Of a stretch of 64,000 nt of DNA, positions 42,332-50,266 are shown in pieces. Location: the NCBI RefSeq assembly GCF_019599145.1, contig NZ_CP080647.1, positions 496,001 through 560,000 of the forward strand, in the 5' to 3' direction. Below the pieces are notes generated by a model. That model ran no database searches, was not told the origin of the DNA, and saw only the letters and a program-made list of their open reading frames with translations. Source of the DNA: Streptomyces akebiae. Its GTDB lineage: Bacteria; Actinomycetota; Actinomycetes; Streptomycetales; Streptomycetaceae. Both the position numbers and the translations under genes were made by a program. How positions within the stretch are numbered: position 1 is the first letter of the stretch; each line of letters opens with the position of its first letter.

Positions 42332-44878
42332 TCACTCGATGGGGATCTCCGCCCACACCTGCTTCCCGCCGCTGACCGGGACCGTGCCCCACGCGGAGGA
42401 CATGGCCTCGACGAGCAGGATGCCGCGGCCGCCGGTGGCCTCCCAGCCGATGACGGTGGGTTTCACCGGGGTGCGTGGGGAGGAGTCGGCGACGGAGACA
42501 CGCAGGCGGTCGGCGAGCAGGGTGAGGTCGAGGCGGACCCGGCCGTCGGTGTGCACGAGGGCGTTGGTGACCAGCTCGGACACCACGAGGAGCACGCTGT
42601 CGGACACGGAGTCGGCGCCCCAGCGGCGCAGGACGCGCCGGGTGTAGCGGCGGGCCTGCCCGACCGCCTGGGGGACGCGCCACACGCTCCAGTTCTCGCG
42701 CTGGGGGCGCAGCGCCATGCCGTCGTAGCGGATGAGGAGCAGGGCCACGTCGTCGTCACGGTTGGCGCCGCCGAGCAGGGTGTCGGCGACCACGCCGAGG
42801 TGCGCGGGGTCGGCGGCGGACAGTTCGGCGGCGAGTTGGTCGAGCCCGTCCTCGACGTCGATGTCCGCGGACTCCACCAGGCCGTCGGTGGTGAGGGCCA
42901 GCACGGTGCCGGGGGTCAGTCGCAGGGGGCTCATCGGGAAGTCGGCCTGCATCACGACGCCGAGCGGCGGGCCGCCCTCGGACTCGCTGATCTCGGTGCT
43001 GCCGTTCGGGTGACGCAGCACGGGAGGGATGTGGCCGGCGCGGACGTACCAGGCGGAGCCCTCCTCCATGTCGATGTCGACATAGCAGCAGGTGGCGAAG
43101 AGGTCGGTCTCCATGTCCATGAGGAGCCGGTTGGCGTGCGAGACGACGACGTCCGGGGGGTGCCCCTCCACGGCGTACGCACGCAGCGCGGTGCGCATCT
43201 GACCCATCAGGGTGGCGGCTCCGGCGTTGTGGCCCTGGACGTCGCCGATGACGAGGGCCACGTGGTTGTCGGGCAGCGGGATCACGTCGTACCAGTCGCC
43301 GCCGACCTCCAGACCGGCGGTGGTGGGCAGATAGCGGGCCACGGCGACCGCGCCGGGCAGCTGGGGCAGCCGCCGCGGGAGCAGGGTGCGCTGGAGCATG
43401 CCCACGAGTTCGTGCTCGGCGTCGAAGGCGTGGGCCCGCATCAGCGCCTGCCCGGCCAGGCCCGAGGCGGCGGTGAGCAGGGCACGTTCCTCGGGACCGA
43501 AGTCGTGGGGGCTGTCCCAGCCGATCAGGCACGCCCCCGCCATGCGGCCGCCGGCGGGCAGCGGGAGGACGGCGAGGCCGCCGGGGCCGACGTCGGCCAG
43601 GGCCGGCTCCAGATGGGCTCCGGCGGGCCAGATCCCGGCGCGTCCCTCGCGCAGGGCGGTGGCGAGGGTCGGCATGGTGCGCACCGGCGCGTCCGGCCAC
43701 TCGGAGCGCCATTCGGAGCGCCACACCTCGGGCCAGACCTCCGGCTGCGGCGGATCGAGGACGGTGACGACCAGGCGGTCGCCCTCCAGCTCGGCGAGGG
43801 CGATCCGGTCGGCCCGCAGCGGTTTGCGCAGGGCGGTCACCACGGCCTGGCTGACGTCCCGGACGGTGCCGGCGGTGGCCAGGGCGGCGGCGAGGCGCTG
43901 GATGCGGGCCACGTCGCCGCGACCGGTGCGCAGGGTGGAGGCGTCGGCGACGGTGCCGACGAGACGGGCGGGCCGGTTCTCCCCGCCGGGCAGGATCCGG
44001 CCGCGCAGCCGGAGCCACCTCTGCTCGCCGGACGGCTGCAGGATGCGGAACTCCAGCTCCCGGTCGCCGATGGACATGTGGTCCGCCTCCACGACGGACA
44101 TCAGCGCCGGCAGGTCCTCGGGCACGGTCAGCGCGATCAGCGTCTCGACCCGGCCGTCGAAGTCGTCCTGGCCGATGCCGAACAGCTCCAGCAGCGCGTC
44201 GTCGACCTCGACCCGCCCGGAGTCCATGGCGAGGTCGAACGAGGCTCCGAACCCGGCGGGCGGGGCGGGGGCGGCACCGGCGGCCGCCTCGGCGAGCAGG
44301 TCGAGGCAGTGCCGGTCCTCGGCGTCGAAGGCGTCCGTACCGTCGCCGACGGCCACGAGACAGCCGCGCTCGCGCAGCGGCAGCACGCCCAGGGAGAAGC
44401 TTTCGGCCCGGACACGGCGGATGTCGGCGTCCTCGGGGGGACCGGCGCCCTCCTGGACGTCGCCGACAGGGTGGTCGGCGGCGACCGGGTGGGCGTCTGC
44501 GCCAGGGTGGGCGTCTGCGCCAGGGTGGTCGGCGGCGACCGGGTGGGCGTCTGCGTCCTCGTGCAGGTCGGTGGAGACGAGCCAGCTCGGTCGGCCCGAA
44601 CGGCACGTCTCGGCCACGGGAGCGGTGCCCGCGGCCGGGTAGCTGTCGGAGAGCCCGTACAGGTTCCTCGGCACGCCGGCGGACGCGGTGAGGGACAGCG
44701 CCTGCCCCTCACCGTCCGGGAGGTACACGGCCGCGACGGTCGCACTGGTGAACACGAGCACCTGTTCGAGGATGGCGTGCAGCCGCTCGTACGGATCGAG
44801 ATCGCCGCCGAGCGTCTTGAGCGCGAGTTCGGCGCGCAGCGTCCTCGTTCCTGGTTCCGCAGCGCCCTCACTGACCAC
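42332..44878 (-). CDS. SpoIIE-type PP2C phosphatase with GAF/PAS and HATPase domains
   Basis: An 848-residue regulatory phosphatase. In order: a GAF-like N-terminus, a PAS-like domain ('FDLAMDSGRVEVDDALLELFGI'), a second GAF, the PP2C/SpoIIE domain ('VGGDWYDVIPLPDNHVALVIGDVQGHNA') and a C-terminal serine-kinase-like ATPase ('VVSELVTNALVHT', 'GGRGILLVEAM'). Such Streptomyces proteins control anti-sigma factor antagonists. An Ala/His/Pro/Asp-rich repeat (about residues 103-137) lies in the first GAF region. The start is uncertain; I used GTG 44878, upstream of which coding bias fades. Divergent from the lanthipeptide synthetase. Confidence 0.88.
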   Translation of the reverse strand: MVSEGAAEPGTRTLRAELALKTLGGDLDPYERLHAILEQVLVFTSATVAAVYLPDGEGQALSLTASAGVPRNLYGLSDSYPAAGTAPVAETCRSGRPSWLVSTDLHEDADAHPVAADHPGADAHPGADAHPVAADHPVGDVQEGAGPPEDADIRRVRAESFSLGVLPLRERGCLVAVGDGTDAFDAEDRHCLDLLAEAAAGAAPAPPAGFGASFDLAMDSGRVEVDDALLELFGIGQDDFDGRVETLIALTVPEDLPALMSVVEADHMSIGDRELEFRILQPSGEQRWLRLRGRILPGGENRPARLVGTVADASTLRTGRGDVARIQRLAAALATAGTVRDVSQAVVTALRKPLRADRIALAELEGDRLVVTVLDPPQPEVWPEVWRSEWRSEWPDAPVRTMPTLATALREGRAGIWPAGAHLEPALADVGPGGLAVLPLPAGGRMAGACLIGWDSPHDFGPEERALLTAASGLAGQALMRAHAFDAEHELVGMLQRTLLPRRLPQLPGAVAVARYLPTTAGLEVGGDWYDVIPLPDNHVALVIGDVQGHNAGAATLMGQMRTALRAYAVEGHPPDVVVSHANRLLMDMETDLFATCCYVDIDMEEGSAWYVRAGHIPPVLRHPNGSTEISESEGGPPLGVVMQADFPMSPLRLTPGTVLALTTDGLVESADIDVEDGLDQLAAELSAADPAHLGVVADTLLGGANRDDDVALLLIRYDGMALRPQRENWSVWRVPQAVGQARRYTRRVLRRWGADSVSDSVLLVVSELVTNALVHTDGRVRLDLTLLADRLRVSVADSSPRTPVKPTVIGWEATGGRGILLVEAMSSAWGTVPVSGGKQVWAEIPIE
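44467..44555. repeat. 35-base direct repeat within the phosphatase gene
   Basis: A 35-base unit (beginning CAGGGTGGTCGGCGGCGACC) occurs identically at 44467-44501 and 44521-44555. A related 18-base piece (CAGGGTGGGCGTCTGCGC, 44503-44520) lies between. The period is 54 bases (18 codons), so copy-number change keeps the frame; it encodes the AHPVAADHP-like repeat. Confidence 0.7.
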
Positions 44879-45016
44879 GTCCGCAATTACAGCGCTTCCG
44901 GCACGCTCGCGCAGCCCCTGGGACCGTTCCGCGAGGCCGGGGCCCTGCCGCGGGGAGCCGCAGGACTCGAAAAAGACCGAACAGATCTTTACGCGTGCGT
45001 TCCGCACGGTGGTCGC

Positions 45017-45053
45017 GTGACAGCCGTGACGGGTCAGTGGTGACAGCCGTGAC
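45017..45053. promoter_or_regulatory. 14-base direct repeats upstream of LanKC
   Basis: GTGACAGCCGTGAC occurs perfectly at 45017-45030 and 45040-45053, 23 bases apart (about two helix turns), 88-124 bases before the synthetase start. Direct repeats in the ramC promoter are known targets of RamR, so these are candidates for the cognate regulator encoded at 52084-52686. Confidence 0.5.
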
Positions 45054-45140
45054 TGTCGGGCCCCGGGGCGGGCTGGAAGGCTCGTCCTCACCCGGCCCAG
45101 GGGGCGACGGCGGTGACGGCACACGACCCGGGGGACGCGC

Positions 45141-47918
45141 ATGGACAAGCGGTACGAGGCTTACGCGCTGGCCGACCGACACTTCTACGAGACACCGGAC
45201 CTATTGGCCGGTGACGGCGCCGACGCGGCGTCGCCGGGCTACGAGACGGCCGGGCGCGCGGTCCCCGGGGGCTGGCGGTCCGCCCGGATCGGGGACTGGC
45301 TGACGCTGACCCCGGTCGACGACGGCGGGCGGCCCCGTCCCGGACCCACCCAGGGATGGAAAGTGCACGCCTCGGCCACCCGGGCGAACGCGGACCGCGT
45401 CGCGGCGATCGTGTGGGACTACTGCGTGCCCCGGCGGATCCCGTTCAAGTTCGTGCCGGGCCCGCACCTGCTCCATCTGCGCAACGCGAAGTACGCGGCA
45501 CGTGACACCAGCGGCAAGTTCGTGACGGTCTACCCGGCCGACGAGGAGCAGCTGCACCTCGTCCTGCGCGAGCTGGGAGCGCTCCTGGAGGGCTTCGACG
45601 GGCCGTACATCCTCACCGACCTGCGCTGGAACGACGGGCCGCTGTACGTCCGCTACGGCGCCTTCGCCCGCTCCTTCGTCGTCGACGAGCGCGGCACGCT
45701 CGTCCCGGCCGTCCGCGACGGCGCCGGCACCCTGGTGCCGGACCAGCGCAGGCCCACCTTCCATGTGCCCGACTGGGTGACCCTGCCCGCCTTCCTGGAG
45801 CCGCAGCTGGCGGCACGCAACACGACCACGGTCGGCGAGCTGCCGTACCGCATCGAGAAGGCGCTGCACTTCTCCAACGGCGGCGGGGTGTACGTCGGCA
45901 CCGACACCCGCGACGGCCGCCGGGTGGTGCTCAAGGAGGGGCGCCCGCACGCGGGGCTGGCCGCCGACGGGGCCGACGCGGTCACCCGGCTGGAGCGGGA
46001 GAAGGCCGCGCTCGAGCGGCTCGCCGGCCTGGGGGTGGTGCCCGAGGTGCGTGACTGGTTCACCCTGGGCGACCACCGCTTCCTGGTCATGGACTTCGTC
46101 GAGGGCCGCCCGCTCAACTCGTACGTCGCCGAGCGGCACCCGCTGCTCGCCCCGGACCCCGGACCGGACGCGGTCGCCGCGTACACGGCCTGGGCGTTGC
46201 ACGTCCACCGGGCCGTCGAGGAGGCGGTCGAGGCGGTGCACTCGCGCGGGATCGTCTTCAACGACCTGCACGTCTTCAACATCATGGTCGCGCCGGACGA
46301 GCGCTCGGTGTCGCTGCTGGACTTCGAGGCGGCGGCGCCCGCCGAGGAGAACGGCCGTCAGGTCGTCGCCCACCCCGGCTTCCTCGCGCCCTGGGACCGC
46401 ACCGGCCGCGACGTCGACCGCTACGCCCTCGCGTGTCTGCGCCTCGCACTGTTCCTGCCGGTCACCTCGCTGCTGGTGGTGGAACGGGAGAAGGCCGCAC
46501 ATCTGGCGGCGGTGATCGCGGAGCAGTTCCCGCAGGTGCCGCCCGCGTTCCTGGACGAGGCGGTGGCCGAGATCTCCCGCAGCGGCGGGGGCGCGGAGCG
46601 GGCAACGGACGACGGGGCCCAGGAGCGGGCACCCGCACGAGTGGCGCGGACCCGGGCACCCGCGGCCGGGGCGGGTGTCGTGGAGGCCGGCTGGTCCCTC
46701 GCCGAGCCCGGCGACTGGCCCTACAGCCGTGACTCCATGGTCAAGGCGATCCTGGCCTCCGCGACGCCGGAGCGCGACGACCGGCTCTTCCCCGGCGACG
46801 TCGCCCAGTTCTCCGACGGTGGTGGCCTCGGGCTCGCGCACGGCGCGGCGGGGGTCCTGTACGCGCTCGCGGAGGTCGGCGCCGAACGCTACGAGGAGGG
46901 CGAGCGCTGGCTGCTCGACCACACCGCCCCGGTGCCGATCGGCACGCCGCTCGGTCTGTACGACGGTCTCGCGGGCGTCGCCCACACCCTGGACCGGCTG
47001 GGGCACCGGCAGCGGGCCCTGGACCTGGTCGAGCAGCTCCTCGGCGAGAAGTGGCACAAGCTGTCCTCCGACCTGCGCGGCGGGCTCGCCGGGCTCGGAC
47101 TGGTCTTCGACGAGCTGGCGCGGACCACCGGTGAGGCCGCGCTGCGCGACCACGCGGCACAGGCGGCCGAGCTCCTCGTGTCCCGTCTCGCCGAGCCCCG
47201 CCCGGCACCACCCCGCCGCCGTGCCGGCCTGCTGCGGGGCGCGAGCGGGCCCGCGCTGTTCCTGCTGCGCCGGTACGAGGCGACGGGCGACCGCGCGCTG
47301 CTCGACGCGGCGGGCGAGGCGCTGCGGCAGGACCTGGAGTGTCTCGTCGAGCAGAGGAACGGCGGGCTGGCCGTCGACGAGGGGTGGCGCACGATGCCGT
47401 ACCTCGGCGACGGGAGCGTGGGCGTCGCGATGGTGCTCGACGACCACTTGGCGGCGACCGGAACCACCGCCACCGGCACGGACGGCGGAAGCGACACCGC
47501 CACCGCCACCGGCACCGCCACCGCCACCGGCACCGGCACCGGCACCGGCACCGGCCAACTCGCCCCGGGCACGGACGAGTTCGCCCGGGTCCGCGCAGGC
47601 GTCCTGACCGCCGCGACCTACCGCTTCTACGCGCAGCCGGGGCTGTTCGAGGGCCGCGCCGGGATGATCCTGCACCTCGCCCGGACGGGTGCCCCGCGCG
47701 AGCGGCTGACGGAACAGATCGCCGCCCTCGGCTGGCACTCCATGCCCTACCAGGGACAACTGGCCTTCCCCGGCAACCACTTGATGCGGCTCTCCATGGA
47801 CCTCGGTACCGGAACGGCCGGGTGCCTGCTGGCACTCGGCGCGGCCCACGCCGCCGCCGACGACGACACCACGGCGCACCTTCCGCTCCTGCCGCCGCCG
47901 CGACGGCGGCCCCATTGA
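45141..47918 (+). CDS. Class III lanthipeptide synthetase (LanKC, RamC/AmfT type)
   Basis: A 925-residue membrane-associated or cytosolic enzyme. It has an N-terminal lyase-like region (residues 1 to about 230), a Ser/Thr kinase domain ('GIVFNDLHVFNIMVA' with catalytic Asp/Asn near residue 370, and 'LLDFEAA' as the DFG counterpart) and a C-terminal LanC-like cyclase ('GLAHGAAGVLYAL', 'WGLYDGLAGV'-like 'GLYDGLAGVAHTL'). It phosphorylates and eliminates Ser in the precursor, then couples dehydroalanines to Cys. The zinc-ligand pattern of true LanC is not evident, as in RamC. A Thr-Gly/Ala repeat (about residues 773-806) is inserted in the cyclase. The precursor gene follows 89 bases later. Confidence 0.93.
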   Translation: MDKRYEAYALADRHFYETPDLLAGDGADAASPGYETAGRAVPGGWRSARIGDWLTLTPVDDGGRPRPGPTQGWKVHASATRANADRVAAIVWDYCVPRRIPFKFVPGPHLLHLRNAKYAARDTSGKFVTVYPADEEQLHLVLRELGALLEGFDGPYILTDLRWNDGPLYVRYGAFARSFVVDERGTLVPAVRDGAGTLVPDQRRPTFHVPDWVTLPAFLEPQLAARNTTTVGELPYRIEKALHFSNGGGVYVGTDTRDGRRVVLKEGRPHAGLAADGADAVTRLEREKAALERLAGLGVVPEVRDWFTLGDHRFLVMDFVEGRPLNSYVAERHPLLAPDPGPDAVAAYTAWALHVHRAVEEAVEAVHSRGIVFNDLHVFNIMVAPDERSVSLLDFEAAAPAEENGRQVVAHPGFLAPWDRTGRDVDRYALACLRLALFLPVTSLLVVEREKAAHLAAVIAEQFPQVPPAFLDEAVAEISRSGGGAERATDDGAQERAPARVARTRAPAAGAGVVEAGWSLAEPGDWPYSRDSMVKAILASATPERDDRLFPGDVAQFSDGGGLGLAHGAAGVLYALAEVGAERYEEGERWLLDHTAPVPIGTPLGLYDGLAGVAHTLDRLGHRQRALDLVEQLLGEKWHKLSSDLRGGLAGLGLVFDELARTTGEAALRDHAAQAAELLVSRLAEPRPAPPRRRAGLLRGASGPALFLLRRYEATGDRALLDAAGEALRQDLECLVEQRNGGLAVDEGWRTMPYLGDGSVGVAMVLDDHLAATGTTATGTDGGSDTATATGTATATGTGTGTGTGQLAPGTDEFARVRAGVLTAATYRFYAQPGLFEGRAGMILHLARTGAPRERLTEQIAALGWHSMPYQGQLAFPGNHLMRLSMDLGTGTAGCLLALGAAHAAADDDTTAHLPLLPPPRRRPH
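47464..47553 (+). repeat. ACCGGC/ACCGCC microsatellite in LanKC
   Basis: Near-perfect six-base repeats (ACCGGCACC, ACCGCCACC) encode TATATGTATATGTGTGTGTG. The frame is kept by unit gain or loss. The insert lies between two LanC-like helices, so it is probably a surface loop. Confidence 0.75.
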
Positions 47919-48007
47919 CGCGGCTGCGCCGCCCGGCGCCAGTCGTGACGCAACACTCCCGTCCCCACCAGGGCCCTTGAGCGGGCCACCGATCGAAAGG
48001 AAGCGAT

Positions 48008-48124
48008 ATGGCACTTCTCGACCTGCAGACGATGGAAGCCGACGAGACCACCGGCACCGGCGGCCCCAGCTCCCTGAGCGTGCTGTCCTGTGTGAGCGCG
48101 GCCAGCATCACGCTCTGCCTCTGA
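48008..48124 (+). CDS. SapB/AmfS-type lanthipeptide precursor
   Basis: A 38-residue class III precursor, too short for ordinary gene finding. The leader begins MALLDLQTME, with the conserved LLDLQ motif recognised by LanKC. The core has two SxxSxxxC motifs: Ser21-Ser24-Cys28 and Ser30-Ser33-Cys37, each able to form a lanthionine or labionin ring. Known family members (SapB, AmfS) are surface-active peptides that help aerial hyphae rise. AAAGGAAG lies before the ATG. The gene sits between LanKC and the two exporters, in the known ram/amf order, and a strong hairpin follows it. Confidence 0.93.
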   Translation: MALLDLQTMEADETTGTGGPSSLSVLSCVSAASITLCL

Positions 48125-48196
48125 CCCGAGCGGGGCGTCCCGGCCACCCGGGACGCCCGTCGGACCCGCACGGCGGCTGAGTCGCGCCGACGGCTC

Positions 48197-48235
48197 CGGA
48201 CGGTTCCTCTCCCCTGTCCGGGGAGGGGCCGTCCG
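48197..48235 (+). terminator. Strong hairpin downstream of the lanthipeptide precursor gene
   Basis: Stem made of CGGACGG-tt-CCTCTCCCC and GGGGAGGGG-CCGTCCG around loop TGTCC, 72 bases after the precursor stop. It should cut read-through into the exporter genes and raise the precursor:transporter ratio. Confidence 0.7.
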
Positions 48236-48320
48236 GGGCTCATCCATCTGGCCACCCGGCCGCCCCGCTCGACGGCCGTTCGTCCACCTTCACCGGGCCC
48301 CATCGAGCCCAGCGGGCCCC

Positions 48321-48452
48321 TCCGGTCATTCGTCCGGCCGTTCATCCGGCCGTTCATCCGGCCGTTCATCCGGCCGTTCATCCGGCCGTTCATCCGGCCG
48401 TTCATCCGGCCGTTCGTCCGGTCCTTCATCCGGCCGTTCATCCGGTCGTCCC
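48321..48452. repeat. 12-base tandem repeat array
   Basis: Eleven units of TCCGGCCGTTCA, most identical (48333-48404 gives six perfect copies), with degenerate units at both ends (48321, 48405, 48417, 48441). It ends 14 bases before the exporter start codon and lies between the precursor terminator and the first exporter gene. Confidence 0.9.
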
Positions 48453-48466
48453 ACGTCAGGACGGGT

Positions 48467-50266
48467 ATGACGACCCTCACCGAAGGCGCTGCCCACTGCC
48501 CGGCGGCAGTCTCCGACCCCCTGCTGCGCGCCACCGTCCGCCACTCCGGCCCCCGCTGCACGGCCCTGGCGCTCGTATCCATGGCCTCGACGGGGGCGAA
48601 CCTGTCGCTGCCGGTCGCGCTGGGCCGGGCCCTCGACCTGCTGCTGGCCCGCGACCCGGACGGCTCGCGCTGGGTGCTGTGGTGCGCGGCGCTGGTCCTC
48701 GCGGTGGCCGTCCTCGACGCGGTCGAGACCGTGCTCGGCGGCACCACGAACGCCCGGGCCACCGCTTGGCTGCGCCACCGTCTGGTCCGGCATGCCCTGG
48801 CCGTGGGGCCACGCGCCCTCACCCGGTTCGGCCCGGGAGACCTGGTGGCCCGGCTCGTCGGGAACGCGGCCCAGGCGGGAACGGCCCCCGCGACCGCCGC
48901 CGCGCTGCTCGCCGCGCTCGCCGGGCCCCTGGGCGCGGTGGCGGCCCTCGCGTTGATCGACCCGCGGCTCGCGGCGGTCTTCCTGATCGGTGCCCCGCTG
49001 CTCGCCCTCGTGCTGCGCGCCCTCGCGCGGGACTCCTCCGACTGCGTGACGCGCTACCAGCGCGCCCAGGGCCGTATCGCGGGCGGCCTGGCCGAGGCCG
49101 TCGCCGGGCACCGCACGATCGTGGCCGCCGGCACGGCGGACCGCACCGTCGCCCGCGTCCTGCGTCCCCTGGCCGAACTCTCGGACCAGGGGCACCGCAT
49201 GTGGCACGTCCAGGGCCGCGCCGCCGCCCGAGCCGCCACCGTGGCCCCGCTCCTGCAACTCGCCGTCGTGGCCACCGCCGGCGTCCTGCTCGCCCGACAG
49301 CACCTGTCCGTGGGCGAGTTGCTGGCCGCGTCCCGCTACGCCGTACTGGCCGCGGGCGTCGGCGTCCTGGTCGGGCAGCTCTCGGGCCTGGTCCGCGCGC
49401 GGACGGCGGCAGAGCGCCTGGACGAGGTACGGAGCGAGCCCCCGACCACGTACGGCGAACGTGCCCTGCCGCCCGCCGGGACGGGCCGACTGGAGCTGCG
49501 CTCCGTGACCGTCCGCCGGGGCGGGCGCACCGTGTTGGACCGCGTCGATCTGGTGGTCCCGGCCGGCGCCACGGTCGCCGTCGTGGGCCGGTCGGGCGCG
49601 GGCAAGTCGCTGCTCGCGGCCGTGGCCGGGCGGTTGACGGATCCCGACGACGGAGAGGTACGGCTCGACGGGGTGCCCCTGCCCGAGCTGGACCGCCGGG
49701 AGCTGCGCCGGGCGATCGTCCACGCCTTCGAACGCCCGGCCCTGCTGGGTGGGTCGGTGGAGGACACCATCGCCTTCGGCGTCGTCCGCCCCTCCCCCGC
49801 CCGCATCCGGGAGGCGGCCCGAGCCGCGCACGCCGACGGCTTCGTCCGCCGCCTCCCCGACGGTTACGCCACTCCCTGCGCCGACGCTCCTCTGTCCGGT
49901 GGTGAGGCGCAACGCCTGGGCCTGGCCCGCGCGTTCGCCCGCGACAGTCGTCTCCTGGTGCTCGACGACGCCCTCTCCAGCCTCGACACCCTCACCGAGC
50001 ACGACATCACCGACGCCCTCCTGCGCCCCACCACCGGTGGCAGCCGCCTGCTCATCGCCCACCGCGTCACCACGGCCGCCCGCGCGGACACGGTGGTGTG
50101 GCTGGAGAAGGGGAGGGTGCGGGCGGTGGGGCCGCATACAGAGCTGTGGCGGACGGCGGATTACCGGGAGTTGTTCGGGTCGTGGGCCCCGGTCGGCACG
50201 GGCCGGGCGGACGCCGCCCGCGACGGCACCGCGTCGCGGGGCGTGCCGGGCGGAGAGGGCCGATGA
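48467..50266 (+). CDS. Lanthipeptide ABC exporter subunit A (RamA/AmfB type)
   Basis: A 599-residue half-transporter with about six membrane helices (residues 30-310) and a C-terminal ATPase. Walker A is 'GRSGAGKSL' (about residue 375) and the signature is 'LSGGEAQR'. Walker B is 'LLVLDDALSSLD': the catalytic Glu is replaced by Asp, so this ATP site is probably weak or inactive. That pattern is typical of heterodimeric exporters, where only one site is competent. It should pair with the next gene, whose start overlaps its stop (ATGA). AGGAC precedes the ATG. Confidence 0.9.
   Translation: MTTLTEGAAHCPAAVSDPLLRATVRHSGPRCTALALVSMASTGANLSLPVALGRALDLLLARDPDGSRWVLWCAALVLAVAVLDAVETVLGGTTNARATAWLRHRLVRHALAVGPRALTRFGPGDLVARLVGNAAQAGTAPATAAALLAALAGPLGAVAALALIDPRLAAVFLIGAPLLALVLRALARDSSDCVTRYQRAQGRIAGGLAEAVAGHRTIVAAGTADRTVARVLRPLAELSDQGHRMWHVQGRAAARAATVAPLLQLAVVATAGVLLARQHLSVGELLAASRYAVLAAGVGVLVGQLSGLVRARTAAERLDEVRSEPPTTYGERALPPAGTGRLELRSVTVRRGGRTVLDRVDLVVPAGATVAVVGRSGAGKSLLAAVAGRLTDPDDGEVRLDGVPLPELDRRELRRAIVHAFERPALLGGSVEDTIAFGVVRPSPARIREAARAAHADGFVRRLPDGYATPCADAPLSGGEAQRLGLARAFARDSRLLVLDDALSSLDTLTEHDITDALLRPTTGGSRLLIAHRVTTAARADTVVWLEKGRVRAVGPHTELWRTADYRELFGSWAPVGTGRADAARDGTASRGVPGGEGR

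Larger units (their letters stand above)
48125..48466. other. Non-coding spacer between precursor and exporter genes
   Basis: 342 bases containing only the strong hairpin (48197-48235) and the 12-base array (48321-48452). No second precursor peptide was found in any frame. An internal promoter for the exporters may exist, but I cannot locate it. Confidence 0.6.

Noticed and set aside
45201..48014. Very long antisense frame opposite the LanKC gene
   Set aside because: High-GC shadow of a real gene; no family motifs, and the plus strand has kinase and cyclase motifs.
48321..48452. CRISPR-like repeat array
   Set aside because: Units are 12 bases and contiguous, with no unique spacers and no cas genes in the window.
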